Assembly (NCBI RefSeq): GCF_000062885.1 | Contig: NC_009142.1 | Location: 496,001 to 560,000 of the forward strand | Reading direction: 5' to 3' | Source: Saccharopolyspora erythraea NRRL 2338 | GTDB lineage: Bacteria > Actinomycetota > Actinomycetes > Mycobacteriales > Pseudonocardiaceae | Length of the DNA stretch: 64,000 nt | Shown here: one piece after another, positions 1 to 8,929 of the stretch | Layout: each line of letters begins with the position of its first letter | Numbering within the stretch: the first letter of the stretch is position 1 | Made by a program: the position numbers and the translations under genes | Notes under the pieces: generated by a model | Seen by the model: the letters and a program-made list of their open reading frames with translations, nothing else | Databases searched by the model: none | What the model was told of the DNA's origin: nothing

Positions 1-665
1 CCGGTGACGGCTTCGCCCGCTACTGGATGCACAACGCGTGGGTCACCATGAGCGGCGAGAAGATGTCGAAGTCGCTGGGCAACACCGTGGCGATCCCGGC
101 GATCCTGCAGCGGGCCGCCGCCCCGGAGATCCGCTACTACCTGGTCGCCCCGCACTACCGCTCGACGATCGAATACTCCGAGCCCGCGCTGGCCGAGGCG
201 ATCTCGGCCTACCGGCGCATCGACTCCTTCGTCAACCGGGTGCGGCAGCGCACCGGCGAGGTCGGCCACGGGACGGTGCCCGCCGAGTTCGCCGCGGCGA
301 TGGACGACGACCTGTCGACGCCGCAGGCGATCGCCGTGGTGCACAACGCCATCCGCGAGAGCAACGCCGCGCTCGACCGCGGCGACGACCGGGCCGCCAA
401 CGAAGCGGCGGCCTCGGTCCGGACGATGACCGACATCCTCGGTCTGGACCCGCTGTCCGAGCAGTGGGCCGACACCCGCGGCGCGGACGACGCCGCGCAC
501 CACGCGTTGTCCGAGCTGGTGGGCAGCATGCTCCAGCAGCGCCAGCAGGCCCGCGCGGAGCGCGACTTCGCCACCGCCGACGCGGTGCGGGATCGGCTGC
601 AGGCATGCGGAATCGCCGTCGAGGACACCCCTGACGGTCCGTTGTGGACATTGAAAGACGGGTAA
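1..665 (+). CDS. cysS: Cysteinyl-tRNA synthetase, C-terminal part (5' end outside window)
   Basis: Reading frame open from base 3 to the stop at 663-665, so only the last ~220 residues are present. It charges tRNA-Cys with cysteine in the cytoplasm. The class I signature KMSKS appears at the start ([10 protein letters not shown]), preceded by a WMHNAWVTM segment typical of CysRS just before the KMSKS loop. The remainder is the helical anticodon-binding (DALR-type) domain ending in the short ...[10 protein letters not shown] tail usual for CysS. The next gene, rlmB, begins within a few bases of the stop, which is the standard cysS-rlmB pairing of actinobacteria and implies co-transcription. 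Confidence 0.95.
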   Translation, partial: GDGFARYWMHNAWVTMSGEKMSKSLGNTVAIPAILQRAAAPEIRYYLVAPHYRSTIEYSEPALAEAISAYRRIDSFVNRVRQRTGEVGHGTVPAEFAAAMDDDLSTPQAIAVVHNAIRESNAALDRGDDRAANEAAASVRTMTDILGLDPLSEQWADTRGADDAAHHALSELVGSMLQQRQQARAERDFATADAVRDRLQACGIAVEDTPDGPLWTLKDG

Positions 666-670
666 GCGAG

Positions 671-1636
671 TTGGCAGGCAACGACAGGCGCCGGGGCGCG
701 ATCCGCAAGCCGGGCTCCAAGAAGGGCATGGTGGTCGGTTCCGGCGGTCAGCGGCGCAGGGGACTGGAGGGCAAGGGTCCGACGCCGAAGGCGAAGGACC
801 GGGTCAGCCACCCGGCCAAGCGCAAGGCCGACGCGGCGAAGGCGCGTGCCGAGCAGCAGCGGACGCGGCACCGGCAGAAGGAGAGGTCCGACAACGCCGA
901 GGTGATCGCCGGCCGCAACCCGGTCGCCGAGTGCATCCGCGCCGGAGTGCCCGCGTCGGGTCTCTACGTCGCGCAGGGCATCGACGCCGACGACCGCGTC
1001 ACCGAGGCGGTGCGCGGAGCGGGCTCGCGGGGCATCTCGGTCGTCGAGGTCCAGCGCGCCGAGCTGGACCGGATGACCGGCGGCGCGATGCACCAGGGCC
1101 TGGCGCTGCAGGTGCCCGCCTACGAGTACGCCCACCCCGAGGACGTGCTGACCGAGGCGCACAACTCCGGGCTGCCGCCGCTGATCGTCGCGCTGGACGG
1201 CGTGACCGACCCGCGCAACCTGGGCGCGGTGATCCGCTCCGCGGCGGCCTTCGGCGCGCACGGCGTGATCCTGCCGCAGCGCCGCAGCGCGGGGCTGACC
1301 GCGGTCGCGTGGCGCACCAGCGCGGGCACGGCGGCCAAGCTCCCGGTCGCCAGGGCGGTCAACCTCACCCGCACCCTGAAGGACCTGAAGTCCGAGGGGC
1401 TGATGGTCGTCGGACTGGACGCCGACTCCGACATCACCTCCGACGAGCTGGAGCTCGCGACCGGTCCGCTGGTCGTCGTGGTCGGTTCGGAGGGCCGCGG
1501 GCTGTCGCGGCTGGTCCGCGAGACCTGCGACCAGACGGTGTCCATCCCGATGGCCGGCAGCGTGGAGTCGCTCAACGCCTCCGTCGCGGCCGGCATCGTG
1601 CTCGCCGAGGTCGCGAGGCGCCGCCGCGCCCGCTGA
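671..1636 (+). CDS. rlmB: 23S rRNA (guanosine-2'-O-)-methyltransferase RlmB / TrmH family
   Basis: SpoU/TrmH-family 2'-O-methyltransferase. The basic N-terminal tail ([19 protein letters not shown]) is typical of actinobacterial homologues. A substrate-binding domain begins at [15 protein letters not shown]-like sequence, and the knotted SPOUT core carries [16 protein letters not shown], a [13 protein letters not shown] loop and [20 protein letters not shown]. These are the three SPOUT motifs that form the SAM-binding trefoil knot. The start is uncertain: I chose TTG at 671, 5 bases after the cysS stop; an in-frame ATG at 644 overlapping cysS would add nine residues. Length about 321 aa. Specificity for G2251 of 23S rRNA is assumed from family membership only. 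Confidence 0.9.
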   Translation: MAGNDRRRGAIRKPGSKKGMVVGSGGQRRRGLEGKGPTPKAKDRVSHPAKRKADAAKARAEQQRTRHRQKERSDNAEVIAGRNPVAECIRAGVPASGLYVAQGIDADDRVTEAVRGAGSRGISVVEVQRAELDRMTGGAMHQGLALQVPAYEYAHPEDVLTEAHNSGLPPLIVALDGVTDPRNLGAVIRSAAAFGAHGVILPQRRSAGLTAVAWRTSAGTAAKLPVARAVNLTRTLKDLKSEGLMVVGLDADSDITSDELELATGPLVVVVGSEGRGLSRLVRETCDQTVSIPMAGSVESLNASVAAGIVLAEVARRRRAR

Positions 1637-1657
1637 GCCGTCCGGGCGCGGCGCGCG

Positions 1658-2710
1658 TCAGCGCTGCGCCTGGCCGAGAACGGTGTCGACAGTCAGCGCG
1701 GAGGCGACGACGAGGCTGTTCAGCGGCTCGGGCAGCGGACGGAAGATCTGCAGGACGTAGTTGTCGGCCGTCGTGAACGCGGCCTTGGCCAGCCCCTGCC
1801 AGGTCTTGCTGATCTGCCCGACCTGCTGCTCGTCGCGGTCGAGCACGCGCAGGTCCCAGGCGCGCAGGTTCTCGGCGTGGATGCCGCCGACGCGCTGCCC
1901 GCCGGCCTCGAAGGCGAACCGGACCTTGCCCCAGACGTTCTCCATCCGGATGTCGCCTACAGGGGAGCCGTCCGGGCGCTGGACGTGCACGGTGGACTTC
2001 CACATCGTGGCCGGGCGGGTCAGCCGCAGCACCGGCTGTCCGGCGACGTCCCGGATCTCCAGCGTGACCGTCATCAGCGAGTCGAGCTTCGTCAGCAGCC
2101 GCAACGCCTTCTGCGCACCGCTCTGCCCGGTCTGCACGACCGACCCGATCTGGCGGCCGGTCTGGTCGTAGACGGCGTACTCGTTGGCCATCTCGATCAG
2201 TTTGGCCTTCTGGTTGACCACCAGGACCGGCTCGGTGAACAGGGTCCCGCCGCCACCGCCGACGTGGCCGCCGACGCCGGCGCGCTGCTGCACCTGCTGC
2301 TGGACGGAAGCCGAGTCGCCGGTGCCGCCGAGCGCCAGCTCGATCGACGAGGAGTCCTCGGCCTGCGGCATCGGTGACTGGTGCGGTCCCTGCTGGAAGG
2401 GCCGGCCCGGCTGCTGGACCGGCTGGCCCGGCGCGGGGGTGCCGGGCGGCATGGGCTGGCCGGGCGCGAGCGGCTGCGCGGCCGGTGCCTGCGGCGGCAT
2501 CGGCTGTGGCGGGCCCGGCTGCTGCGGCTGGGCTGCGGGCCCCGGCTGGGCCATGGGCTGGGGCTGTGCGGCGGGCTGCGGCTGTTGCTGCGCGGCGGGT
2601 TGCGGCTGGGCGGGCTGCGCGTGCGGCGTCCACTGCCTGCCGTCCCACCAGCGCACGTATCGCGGATCTGCCTGGTCCGGGTACCAGCCGGGCGGTGGCG
2701 GAGCGCTCAT
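1658..2710 (-). CDS. DUF2510 / phospholipid-scramblase-like (LURP-one-related) protein
   Basis: 350 aa. The N-terminus (MSAPPPPGWYPDQADPRYVRWWDG) is a DUF2510 motif, a short Trp-rich segment found at the ends of actinobacterial membrane-associated proteins. It is followed by a low-complexity linker (about residues 30-110) rich in Pro, Gln and Ala. The C-terminal ~200 residues, from EPVLVVNQKAKLIEM to the end, look like a scramblase/LURP-one beta-barrel, with YAVYDQTGRQIGSV and VYDQ-type repeats. No clear transmembrane helix is visible except a mildly hydrophobic C-terminal stretch (SLVVASALTVDTVL). Its function in bacteria is unknown. It converges on rlmB with only ~20 bases between the stops. 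Confidence 0.8.
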   Translation of the reverse strand: MSAPPPPGWYPDQADPRYVRWWDGRQWTPHAQPAQPQPAAQQQPQPAAQPQPMAQPGPAAQPQQPGPPQPMPPQAPAAQPLAPGQPMPPGTPAPGQPVQQPGRPFQQGPHQSPMPQAEDSSSIELALGGTGDSASVQQQVQQRAGVGGHVGGGGGTLFTEPVLVVNQKAKLIEMANEYAVYDQTGRQIGSVVQTGQSGAQKALRLLTKLDSLMTVTLEIRDVAGQPVLRLTRPATMWKSTVHVQRPDGSPVGDIRMENVWGKVRFAFEAGGQRVGGIHAENLRAWDLRVLDRDEQQVGQISKTWQGLAKAAFTTADNYVLQIFRPLPEPLNSLVVASALTVDTVLGQAQR

Positions 2711-2891
2711 GGCGGTCAGGCTAAGCGATCGGTGCCGCCCGTGTACGTGGATTCGACCGCCTCGCCGCTGATCCGCCGAGCCGAGTTCGCGCGGCTGTCG
2801 TGAATCGGACTCGGATAGGGTCTGGCGCGGCTAGAGTTCAGTCGCAGTGCAACGAGGGAGGCATGGGCTTCCCGTACCCCGAGGCCCACCG

Positions 2892-4325
2892 ATGTCGTTC
2901 GCAAGTCCGCTGTTCCTCTGGTATTTCCTGCCGTTGGTGCTGGTGGCCGTGCTGGTCGCGCCGCGCCGCGCGCGCAACGCGGTCGTCGCCGCGGCGAGCC
3001 TGCTGTTCTACGCCAGCGGCGCGGGCGGGACGACGTTGCTGCTGCTGGCCTGCATCGTGGTCAACTTCGTCGCGGGCCGCTTCCTGGAGCCGGACCAGTG
3101 GAGTGCTGGGCAGGGCAGGCGCAAGCTGCTGCTGATCGGCACCGTCACCTTCGACCTGCTGATCCTCGCGCTGTGGAAGTACGCCGGGTTCGCCACCGAG
3201 CAGGCCGCGGTGCTGGCGAGCTGGTTCGGCGGCGGGTTCCCCGTTCTGCAACTGGCGCTGCCGATCGGGATCTCCTTCTACACGTTCCACCACATCTCCT
3301 ACGTGGTGGACATCTACCGCGGCGAACGCCCGGCGCTGCGCGACCCGGTTTCCTTCGTCACCTACATCGCGATGTTCCCGCAGCTGGTGGCCGGTCCGAT
3401 CGTGCGGTACCGGGAGATCGCCGACCAGCTCCCGCAGCAGCGCACGCACCGGCTCGACGACATCGCCGCCGGCTTCCCGCGGTTCGCGTGGGGGCTTACC
3501 AAGAAGGTCGTCATCGCCGACACCCTCGCCCCGATGGTCGACACCGCGTTCGCGACCCCGGCCGAGGACATGACCTTCGCGATCGCCTGGCTCGGCGCCA
3601 TCGGCTACGCGATGCAGCTCTACTTCGACTTCTCCGGCTACTCCGACATGGCGATCGGGCTCGGGCGGATGCTCGGTTTCCGGCTGCCGGAGAACTTCGC
3701 GCGCCCGTACTCGTCGGTGACCGTGACCGAGTTCTGGCGGCGCTGGCACATGTCGCTGTCGCGGTGGTTCCGCGACTACGTCTACATCCCGCTCGGCGGC
3801 AACCGGCACGGCGTGGCGAAGACGTACCGGAACCTGGCGATCATCTTCGTGCTGACCGGTTTCTGGCACGGCGCGGCGTGGACCTACCTGGTCTGGGGGC
3901 TGTTCCACGGGCTGATGCTGGTAGTCGAGCGGGCCACCGGCCTCGACCGCGCACCGTCGGCGCCCGCCGCGCGCATCGGCAGGCGTGCGCTGACGATGCT
4001 GCTGGTGGTCGTCGGCTGGGTGTTCTTCCGGGCGCCCGACCTGGGCACCGCGTTCACGATGCTGGGCCACATGCTGGTGCCGGACCTGGGCGGGCTCGGC
4101 GACATCGTGTCGGCGTCGGTGACCAACCAGCGGATGTTCTTCCTGCTGGTCGCCCTGGTCGTGGTGTTCCTGCCGGCGAACTCGGGTACCGGGCCGTTCC
4201 TGGAGTCGGTGCGCTCCCGCCCCGCCAACGTCCTGCGCGTCAGCGTCCTCACGGCCGGCCTGGCCTACTCCGGCCTGCTGGTCGCCACTGGATCCTTCAG
4301 CCCGTTCCTCTACTACCAGTTTTAA
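2892..4325 (+). CDS. MBOAT-family membrane O-acyltransferase (AlgI/DltB-like)
   Basis: 477 aa polytopic membrane protein. Family hallmarks are in order: N-terminal FLWYFLPLVLVAVLV helix, ISFYTFHHISYVVDIYRGE, MFPQLVAGPIVRY, FDFSGYSDMAIGLGRMLGF, the cytosolic loop FWRRWHMSLSRWFRDYVYIPLGGNR (shown here in parts: WRRWHMSLS, YVYIPLGG), and FWHGAAWTYLVWG with the conserved catalytic His. Such proteins pass an acyl (usually acetyl) group across the membrane to extracellular polysaccharide or other glycans. I chose the ATG at 2892 because the residues before it do not match the family. The AlgJ/AlgX-like gene at 5876 is its likely partner, although three small genes lie between. Substrate unknown. 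Confidence 0.92.
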   Translation: MSFASPLFLWYFLPLVLVAVLVAPRRARNAVVAAASLLFYASGAGGTTLLLLACIVVNFVAGRFLEPDQWSAGQGRRKLLLIGTVTFDLLILALWKYAGFATEQAAVLASWFGGGFPVLQLALPIGISFYTFHHISYVVDIYRGERPALRDPVSFVTYIAMFPQLVAGPIVRYREIADQLPQQRTHRLDDIAAGFPRFAWGLTKKVVIADTLAPMVDTAFATPAEDMTFAIAWLGAIGYAMQLYFDFSGYSDMAIGLGRMLGFRLPENFARPYSSVTVTEFWRRWHMSLSRWFRDYVYIPLGGNRHGVAKTYRNLAIIFVLTGFWHGAAWTYLVWGLFHGLMLVVERATGLDRAPSAPAARIGRRALTMLLVVVGWVFFRAPDLGTAFTMLGHMLVPDLGGLGDIVSASVTNQRMFFLLVALVVVFLPANSGTGPFLESVRSRPANVLRVSVLTAGLAYSGLLVATGSFSPFLYYQF

Positions 4326-4353
4326 GGCTGCTCTGCACATTCGCGCTGCCGAA

Positions 4354-4689
4354 GTGGATTCGGGACAGGTCAAGGGGACCCAGGCCGACGAGTACGTCGA
4401 GATCCAGAACCGGGGCCCCGTCGCCGCCGAGATGTCGGGCTGGGTGCTGGGCGCCGACGACTCCGGCCAGGACTTCACCTTCCCGCCCGGCACGGTGTTG
4501 CAGCCGGGACAGCGGATCCGGGTCTACACCAATGAGATGCACCCCGGCTACGGCGGCTTCTCCTACGGCATCAAGCGGCCGATCTGGAACGACAAGGGCG
4601 ACACCGCCAGGCTGAAGGACGCCAACGGGCACGTGGTCTCCAAGCTGCCCTACGGCGAGAAGGCCAAGGTTGGCGCGGGCAAGCCCTGA
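4354..4689 (+). CDS. Lamin-tail-domain (LTD) protein
   Basis: About 111 aa, essentially a single LTD fold: EYVEIQNRGPVAAEMSGWVL, then FTFPPGTVLQPGQRIRVYTN, then a PIWNDKGDTARLKDANG strand typical of bacterial LTD proteins. LTD domains occur in secreted or surface proteins and nucleases; here the domain stands alone. The start is uncertain. GTG at 4354 leaves no signal peptide, yet the frame stays open upstream into the MBOAT gene, so the native start could lie further upstream. It follows the MBOAT gene by 28 bases and is probably co-transcribed with it. Confidence 0.7.
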   Translation: MDSGQVKGTQADEYVEIQNRGPVAAEMSGWVLGADDSGQDFTFPPGTVLQPGQRIRVYTNEMHPGYGGFSYGIKRPIWNDKGDTARLKDANGHVVSKLPYGEKAKVGAGKP

Positions 4690-4868
4690 TCGATCCTGAC
4701 GTGCGCTTCTCCCTCGGCGTGATCAGCCGGGGAAGACGCCGACCAAGCGGGCCGGGCTATCGCATCTCGCGTAGCGCGGCCCGCCCATGTCGTCCGGACC
4801 TGGTCGCCGGCGTGCACGCTCGCTCGAGGCGCCGGGCGGCGAGCTGCCGTGGTCTCGCCGCTAGCCGC

Positions 4869-5162
4869 TCAGTGCTCGTCGTAGTGGTCGCCGTGGGGGG
4901 CGTGGCGGCAACCGTCGTGCAGGTAGTCCACGTGGTCGCCGTGGGGGACGGAGACGTGGCCGCAGCCCTCGCCGTGCACGTGGTCGTGCTGCTCGTGCGT
5001 GGTGTGCTCGCCGTTCTCGCACTCGTCGTAGTGGTCGCCGTGCGCGCGGTGCAGGTGGCCGTCGTGCACGTAGTCGATGTGGTCCTGGTGCGGTATCGCG
5101 ACGTGCCCGCAGCCTTCACCGTGGACGTGGTCGTGGCCGGTGTGCTGGGTGTGCGTTGCCAT
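4869..5162 (-). CDS. Histidine-rich tandem-repeat protein (putative metal binding)
   Basis: 97 aa with about one quarter His. It contains two near-identical ~40-residue repeats. Each has HDHVHGEGCGHV, then PH(Q/G)DH(I/V)DY(V/L)HDG, then HGDHYDE. The HGEGCGH core and paired HxDH motifs look like a Zn(II)/Ni(II) ligand set, and I infer metal storage or buffering. Start ATG at 5160-5162; no signal peptide or membrane segment. Single-repeat relatives are common in actinobacteria as short uncharacterised proteins. It lies 2 kb from the znu-type importer, whose binding protein is also His-rich, and a shared zinc regulon is plausible. The strong base bias of the repeats opens long false frames on the opposite strand. 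Confidence 0.8.
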   Translation of the reverse strand: MATHTQHTGHDHVHGEGCGHVAIPHQDHIDYVHDGHLHRAHGDHYDECENGEHTTHEQHDHVHGEGCGHVSVPHGDHVDYLHDGCRHAPHGDHYDEH

Positions 5163-5451
5163 CGCTGGCCTCCTGCGGTTGGTGCCGGCTGCTCCGCGGC
5201 CGACGGGCTACGGACGCCCCCGATGCTGCGCCTGCCCCCAATGACTCGCATCCGGTGAGCCTGAACCCCGTGGCGGAACTCGAAAGAGCTTCGTCGTCAC
5301 TTGACGTCAGCGATGGTGCGGCCGCGTTTCCCCTTCGGTGGATGCGGTGACCACCGTCGGCGGAGATCGTCGATCTTGGATTGCGGGGCCCGTGGCGGGG
5401 GCAGAGGCTTCCACGTGCCAAGCCTCGCAATCCACTCCCGCAGGAGGAACC

Positions 5452-5718
5452 GTGTCTCGAACCGCACTCCGCTGGACAGTCGCCGCCACCGCCGCGGCCG
5501 CGCTGACCCTCGGTGGTGGCACCGCCGCCTTCGCCCAGGAGCTCACGATCCGGCCGGCGAACTCGAACCAGCCGGGGAGCCTCCTCGTCCTGCTCGACCT
5601 GGGGCGCGAATACCACGTCCACCCCGCGCCGCAGAGCACGCAGGCCAAGCAGGCCACGAACGCGACCGCCACGAGCAACACCACCAAGCCCGGCACCGTC
5701 TCCGGATCCGCCATCTGA
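5452..5718 (+). CDS. Small secreted protein, unknown function
   Basis: 88 aa. GTG start at 5452 follows an AGGAGG ribosome-binding site six bases upstream, which decides the start over the longer open frame. The N-terminus is a clear Sec signal peptide: basic SRTALR, hydrophobic TVAATAAAALTLGGG, cleavage near AAFAQE. The mature part is only ~60 residues (LTIRPANSNQPGSLLVLLDLG, then a Thr/Asn/Gln-rich tail ending SGSAI). I do not recognise a family. No cysteines are present in the mature chain. Confidence 0.7.
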   Translation: MSRTALRWTVAATAAAALTLGGGTAAFAQELTIRPANSNQPGSLLVLLDLGREYHVHPAPQSTQAKQATNATATSNTTKPGTVSGSAI

Positions 5719-5875
5719 GCCCAGGCCCCGATCAGAGCTCAGCCCACGCCCTCCCAGGCCCACGCACGCCCCGGCCGCGCCGCACGCGGACCGGGGCGTC
5801 GCCGTGTTCGCGGGCCCGGTGTGAATTGGGCTGGTTTCGCCGCTGGGCGCCGATCAGGCCCGCTAACGTGAAACC

Positions 5876-7156
5876 GTGCCGGTGAACCACCCGACGGAGC
5901 TGCCCGCGGTCCACGAAGCGTGGTTGCCGCGCGAGCACCCGCTGCACCGGCCGCGCCACGGCCGCCGCCAGCTCACGGCGCTGGTGTGCGCGGTGCTCTT
6001 CTTCTCCGCGCCGGTGCTCTCCTGGCTGTTCGGCGCCCGCGCCGAGCCGCTGGAGAACCGGCCGCTGGCCGCCTTCCCCAGCATCACCGACGGCTGGGGC
6101 ATGCTCACCGGGCTCAACCCGTGGGCGACCGAGAACCTGCCGTTCCGCAAGAACGCCGTCCAGTCGGTCGACGCGCTCAGCCGCGGCGTGTTCGGCGAGC
6201 CCGCGCGGCTGGAGGGCAGCTCGCACACCTCGCCGGTCGGCACCGGGCAGGTCGACGCCAAGCCGACGCTGGACGAGACCGTCTTCCCCAACGTCATCGA
6301 GGGCAAGCACGGCTGGCTCTACCTCGGCCACGACGTGTCCTACCGATGCGTGCCGAAGATGGAGCTGGACCGGGTGATCGCGGGGCTGAAGCGTTGGCGC
6401 TCGGTCGTCGAGGCGTCCGGGCGCAGGTTCCAGCTCGTCATCGCCCCGGACAAGTCCACCGTGTACCCCGAGAACATGCCGGACTCCTATCCCGGGCAGG
6501 ACTGCTCGGCGAAGGCGCAGGCGGAGTTCTGGCGCCGGGTGCCCGCGGCCACCGGCGCCATCGACATGCGCGGTCAGCTGCGCCAGGTCGCCGAGCGCAA
6601 CGGGCGCCCGATCTACCACGACATCGACACGCACTGGACGCACGAGGGCGGCGTCGCGATGACCTACCAGCTCGCCGAGCGCCTCCGGCCGGGCACGACC
6701 GCGACCTGGAAGGTGCTGCCCAGCCGCCAGTACGACCACAGCGCCGACATCCCCGACCTGCTCGGCCAGGACCGGACCGTGCCGATCCAGGCGTACTCGC
6801 TGGCACCCGACGGCGGCGCCGACAACACCCGGTTCCAGGCGAGCAACTTCCACCAGCCGCTGCACCTGTCCTCGCCGCCGAAGCCGGGGATGGTCGACCG
6901 GCCGATGCGCATGGTCGGCGACTCGTTCACCCAGTTCGCCAGCCCCTACCTCGCGGCGGCCTTCACCGACGTCACCATCGCCCATCCCGACAGCGTCGCG
7001 GAGAACCCGCAGGCCATGGGCACGCTGCTGGCCGACGGCGAGATCGTCACCTTTGAGCTGTCCGAGCGGTTCGTGGTCGGCGGCCGCTACCCGATGCTCG
7101 ACCCGGCGGTCGCCGACCAGGTCGGAGCGGTGCTCGCCCAGCACCCCGTCCGCTGA
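5876..7156 (+). CDS. AlgJ/AlgX-like SGNH-type acetyltransferase (polysaccharide O-acetylation partner)
   Basis: 426 aa. One N-terminal membrane anchor (LTALVCAVLFFSAPVLSWLF, about residues 36-55) is followed by ENRPLAAFPS, the sequence that starts the extracytoplasmic domain of AlgJ/AlgX/DHHW-family proteins. Catalytic features: HGWLYLGHD, VIAPDKSTVYPENMP, the Asp-His pair in DIDTHWTHEGG, and the Ser nucleophile in VGDSFTQFASPY. These enzymes take acetyl groups delivered by an MBOAT protein and place them on an exported glycan, so the gene pairs functionally with 2892-4325. GTG start at 5876. Its stop abuts the znuB stop on the opposite strand. Confidence 0.85.
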   Translation: MPVNHPTELPAVHEAWLPREHPLHRPRHGRRQLTALVCAVLFFSAPVLSWLFGARAEPLENRPLAAFPSITDGWGMLTGLNPWATENLPFRKNAVQSVDALSRGVFGEPARLEGSSHTSPVGTGQVDAKPTLDETVFPNVIEGKHGWLYLGHDVSYRCVPKMELDRVIAGLKRWRSVVEASGRRFQLVIAPDKSTVYPENMPDSYPGQDCSAKAQAEFWRRVPAATGAIDMRGQLRQVAERNGRPIYHDIDTHWTHEGGVAMTYQLAERLRPGTTATWKVLPSRQYDHSADIPDLLGQDRTVPIQAYSLAPDGGADNTRFQASNFHQPLHLSSPPKPGMVDRPMRMVGDSFTQFASPYLAAAFTDVTIAHPDSVAENPQAMGTLLADGEIVTFELSERFVVGGRYPMLDPAVADQVGAVLAQHPVR

Positions 7157-8035
7157 TCAGGCGGGCACGGGGGTGCGGGTGAGGCGGCGCAGCCGCAGGT
7201 TGCCGACCACGCGGCACACCAGGTAGATCACGAACGAGATGATCGTGACGAACGCGCTGACCGGGGCACCGGGCGCCAGCGACAGCACGATGCCGCCGAG
7301 CACGGCGACCTCGGCGAACACGACCGCCAGCAGCGTCGCCTTGACCGGGCTCGCGGTCACCCTGGCCGCCGCCGCGCCCGGCGTCACCATGAGCGCGAGC
7401 ACCAGCAGCGCACCCACGGTGTAGACGCCGAGGGCGGTCGCGACACCGACCAGCACGGCGAACAGCGGGGTGAGCACCCGCGCCGGGACACCGCGCGCAG
7501 CCGCCACGTCGGGGTCGACGCTTGCGAACAGCAGCGGCCGGTAGACGAAGGCGAGCACCAGCAGCACCGCGGCGGCGCAGCTGGTCAGCAGCACGACGTC
7601 GGAGGAGTCCACACCCACGATCTGGCCGACCAGCAGGCTGAACTTGTTCGAGGTGCGCTCCGGGTTCATCCACAGCAGCAGCACGCCGAGACCGAGCCCG
7701 AACGACAGGATCGCGCCGATCACCGAGTCGCGCTCGGTCCCGCGCTGCCCGAGCAGGCCCAGCAGCAGCGCTGCCACCACCGCGCCGGCCAGCGCGCCGA
7801 CGCCGACACCGACACCGATCAGCAGCGCCGCCGCGGCACCGGTGAACGCCAGCTCGGCGGTGCCGTGCACGGCGAACGACATCTTGCGCGCCACGACCAG
7901 CGGCGCCAGAACCCCCGAGACCAGGCCGAGGGCGGCGGCGGCCAGCAGCGCCTGCTGCACGAACGGGTAGCCGAGCAGGCTCGACGTGGTCTCGAAGTCG
8001 AACAGCTTGCCCATCGCGTCGATCAGAGTGTTCAC
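7157..8035 (-). CDS. znuB: Zinc/manganese ABC transporter permease
   Basis: 292 aa with seven to eight hydrophobic segments. ABC-3 family motifs: GLVSGVLAPLVVARKMSFAVHGTAELAFTGAA (the conserved S-H-E loop), FSLLVGQIVGV, and AARGVPARVLTPLF. GTG start at 8035 overlaps the stop of the ATPase gene as GTGA, a sign of translational coupling; longer upstream frames run inside znuC. Last gene of the znuA-znuC-znuB operon. Family members import Zn(II) or Mn(II). The His-rich binding protein and nearby Zur-like palindrome favour zinc. Confidence 0.9.
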   Translation of the reverse strand: MNTLIDAMGKLFDFETTSSLLGYPFVQQALLAAAALGLVSGVLAPLVVARKMSFAVHGTAELAFTGAAAALLIGVGVGVGALAGAVVAALLLGLLGQRGTERDSVIGAILSFGLGLGVLLLWMNPERTSNKFSLLVGQIVGVDSSDVVLLTSCAAAVLLVLAFVYRPLLFASVDPDVAAARGVPARVLTPLFAVLVGVATALGVYTVGALLVLALMVTPGAAAARVTASPVKATLLAVVFAEVAVLGGIVLSLAPGAPVSAFVTIISFVIYLVCRVVGNLRLRRLTRTPVPA

Positions 8036-8901
8036 GCCTGTTCCGCCTCGTGCACGTGGCAGCCTTCCTCGTCGACGCCGCTGACGACCAGCCTGCCGCC
8101 GACCCTGGCCACCTCGATCCTGGTTCCGTAGAGCTCGGAGAGCGTCTCGGAGTTCATGACCTCGTCCGGGGTGCCGATCCGGAAACGCCCGCCGACCAGG
8201 TAGAGGACCCGGTCGACCAGCGGCAGCACCGGGTTCAGCTCGTGGGTGACGAACAGGACCGCCGCCCCGGCGTCCCTGGCCTGCTGGGAGATGAGCCTGC
8301 TGACCTTGCGCTGGTGGGCGATGTCGAGCGAGAGCAGCGGCTCGTCGCACAGCAGCACCGCCGGGTCGCTCACCAGGGCCTGCGCCACCCGCAGCCGCTG
8401 CTGCTCCCCGCCGGAGAGCAGGCCGAGCGGCATCTTGGCGTAGGCGGTGGCGTCGACCGCGCGCAGCGCGTCGTCGACCCGCCGCCTACGCTCGCGGCGC
8501 TGCCGGATGCCCATGCCCCAGTGGTGGCCGTCGAGCCCGAAGCCCACCAGGTCCCGGCCGCGGACCGTGAGGGTCGCGTCCACCGCCCGCTGCTGCGGGA
8601 TGTAGCCGATCCTGGCGCTGCCCCGGTGCGCGGGCGCTCCGGCGACCTTCACGGAGCCGGAGCTCAGCGGCTGGAGGCCGAGCAGGACCCGCAGCAGGCT
8701 CGTCTTGCCGGAGCCGTTGGGGCCCAGCACCGCCAGGAACTCGCCCGGCTCGACGTCGAGGTCCAGGCCGTCCCAGAGCACGCGCGTGCCGTAGGAGAGC
8801 TGCGCACCGCGCAACTGGACGGCGGGGGCGCGGCTCGGTGCGCGGTCGGCCACCGCGGTGCTGTCGTGGCCGGAGTGCCCGGCTTCGGGTTTGGCGGTCA
8901 T
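8032..8901 (-). CDS. znuC: Zinc/manganese ABC transporter ATP-binding protein
   Basis: 289 aa. Walker A GPNGSGKTSLLR, Q-loop IGYIPQQRAVD, signature LLSGGEQQRLRVAQAL, Walker B AVLLCDEPLLSLD and H-loop FVTHEL are all intact. The N-terminal ~25 residues (GHSGHDSTAVADRAP) are extra and lightly His-containing. The last residues (VDEEGCHVHEAEQA) contain a further Cys/His group that could bind metal. It sits between znuA (28-base gap) and znuB (overlapping), so all three subunits are made together. Confidence 0.92.
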   Translation of the reverse strand: MTAKPEAGHSGHDSTAVADRAPSRAPAVQLRGAQLSYGTRVLWDGLDLDVEPGEFLAVLGPNGSGKTSLLRVLLGLQPLSSGSVKVAGAPAHRGSARIGYIPQQRAVDATLTVRGRDLVGFGLDGHHWGMGIRQRRERRRRVDDALRAVDATAYAKMPLGLLSGGEQQRLRVAQALVSDPAVLLCDEPLLSLDIAHQRKVSRLISQQARDAGAAVLFVTHELNPVLPLVDRVLYLVGGRFRIGTPDEVMNSETLSELYGTRIEVARVGGRLVVSGVDEEGCHVHEAEQA

Positions 8902-8929
8902 GTCGCAGCCATCTCGGGAGTTCGCGCGG

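Noticed and set aside
4701-5258. 185-aa Val-rich frame on the plus strand
   Set aside because: It is the antisense of the His-rich repeats (His codons read backward as Val).
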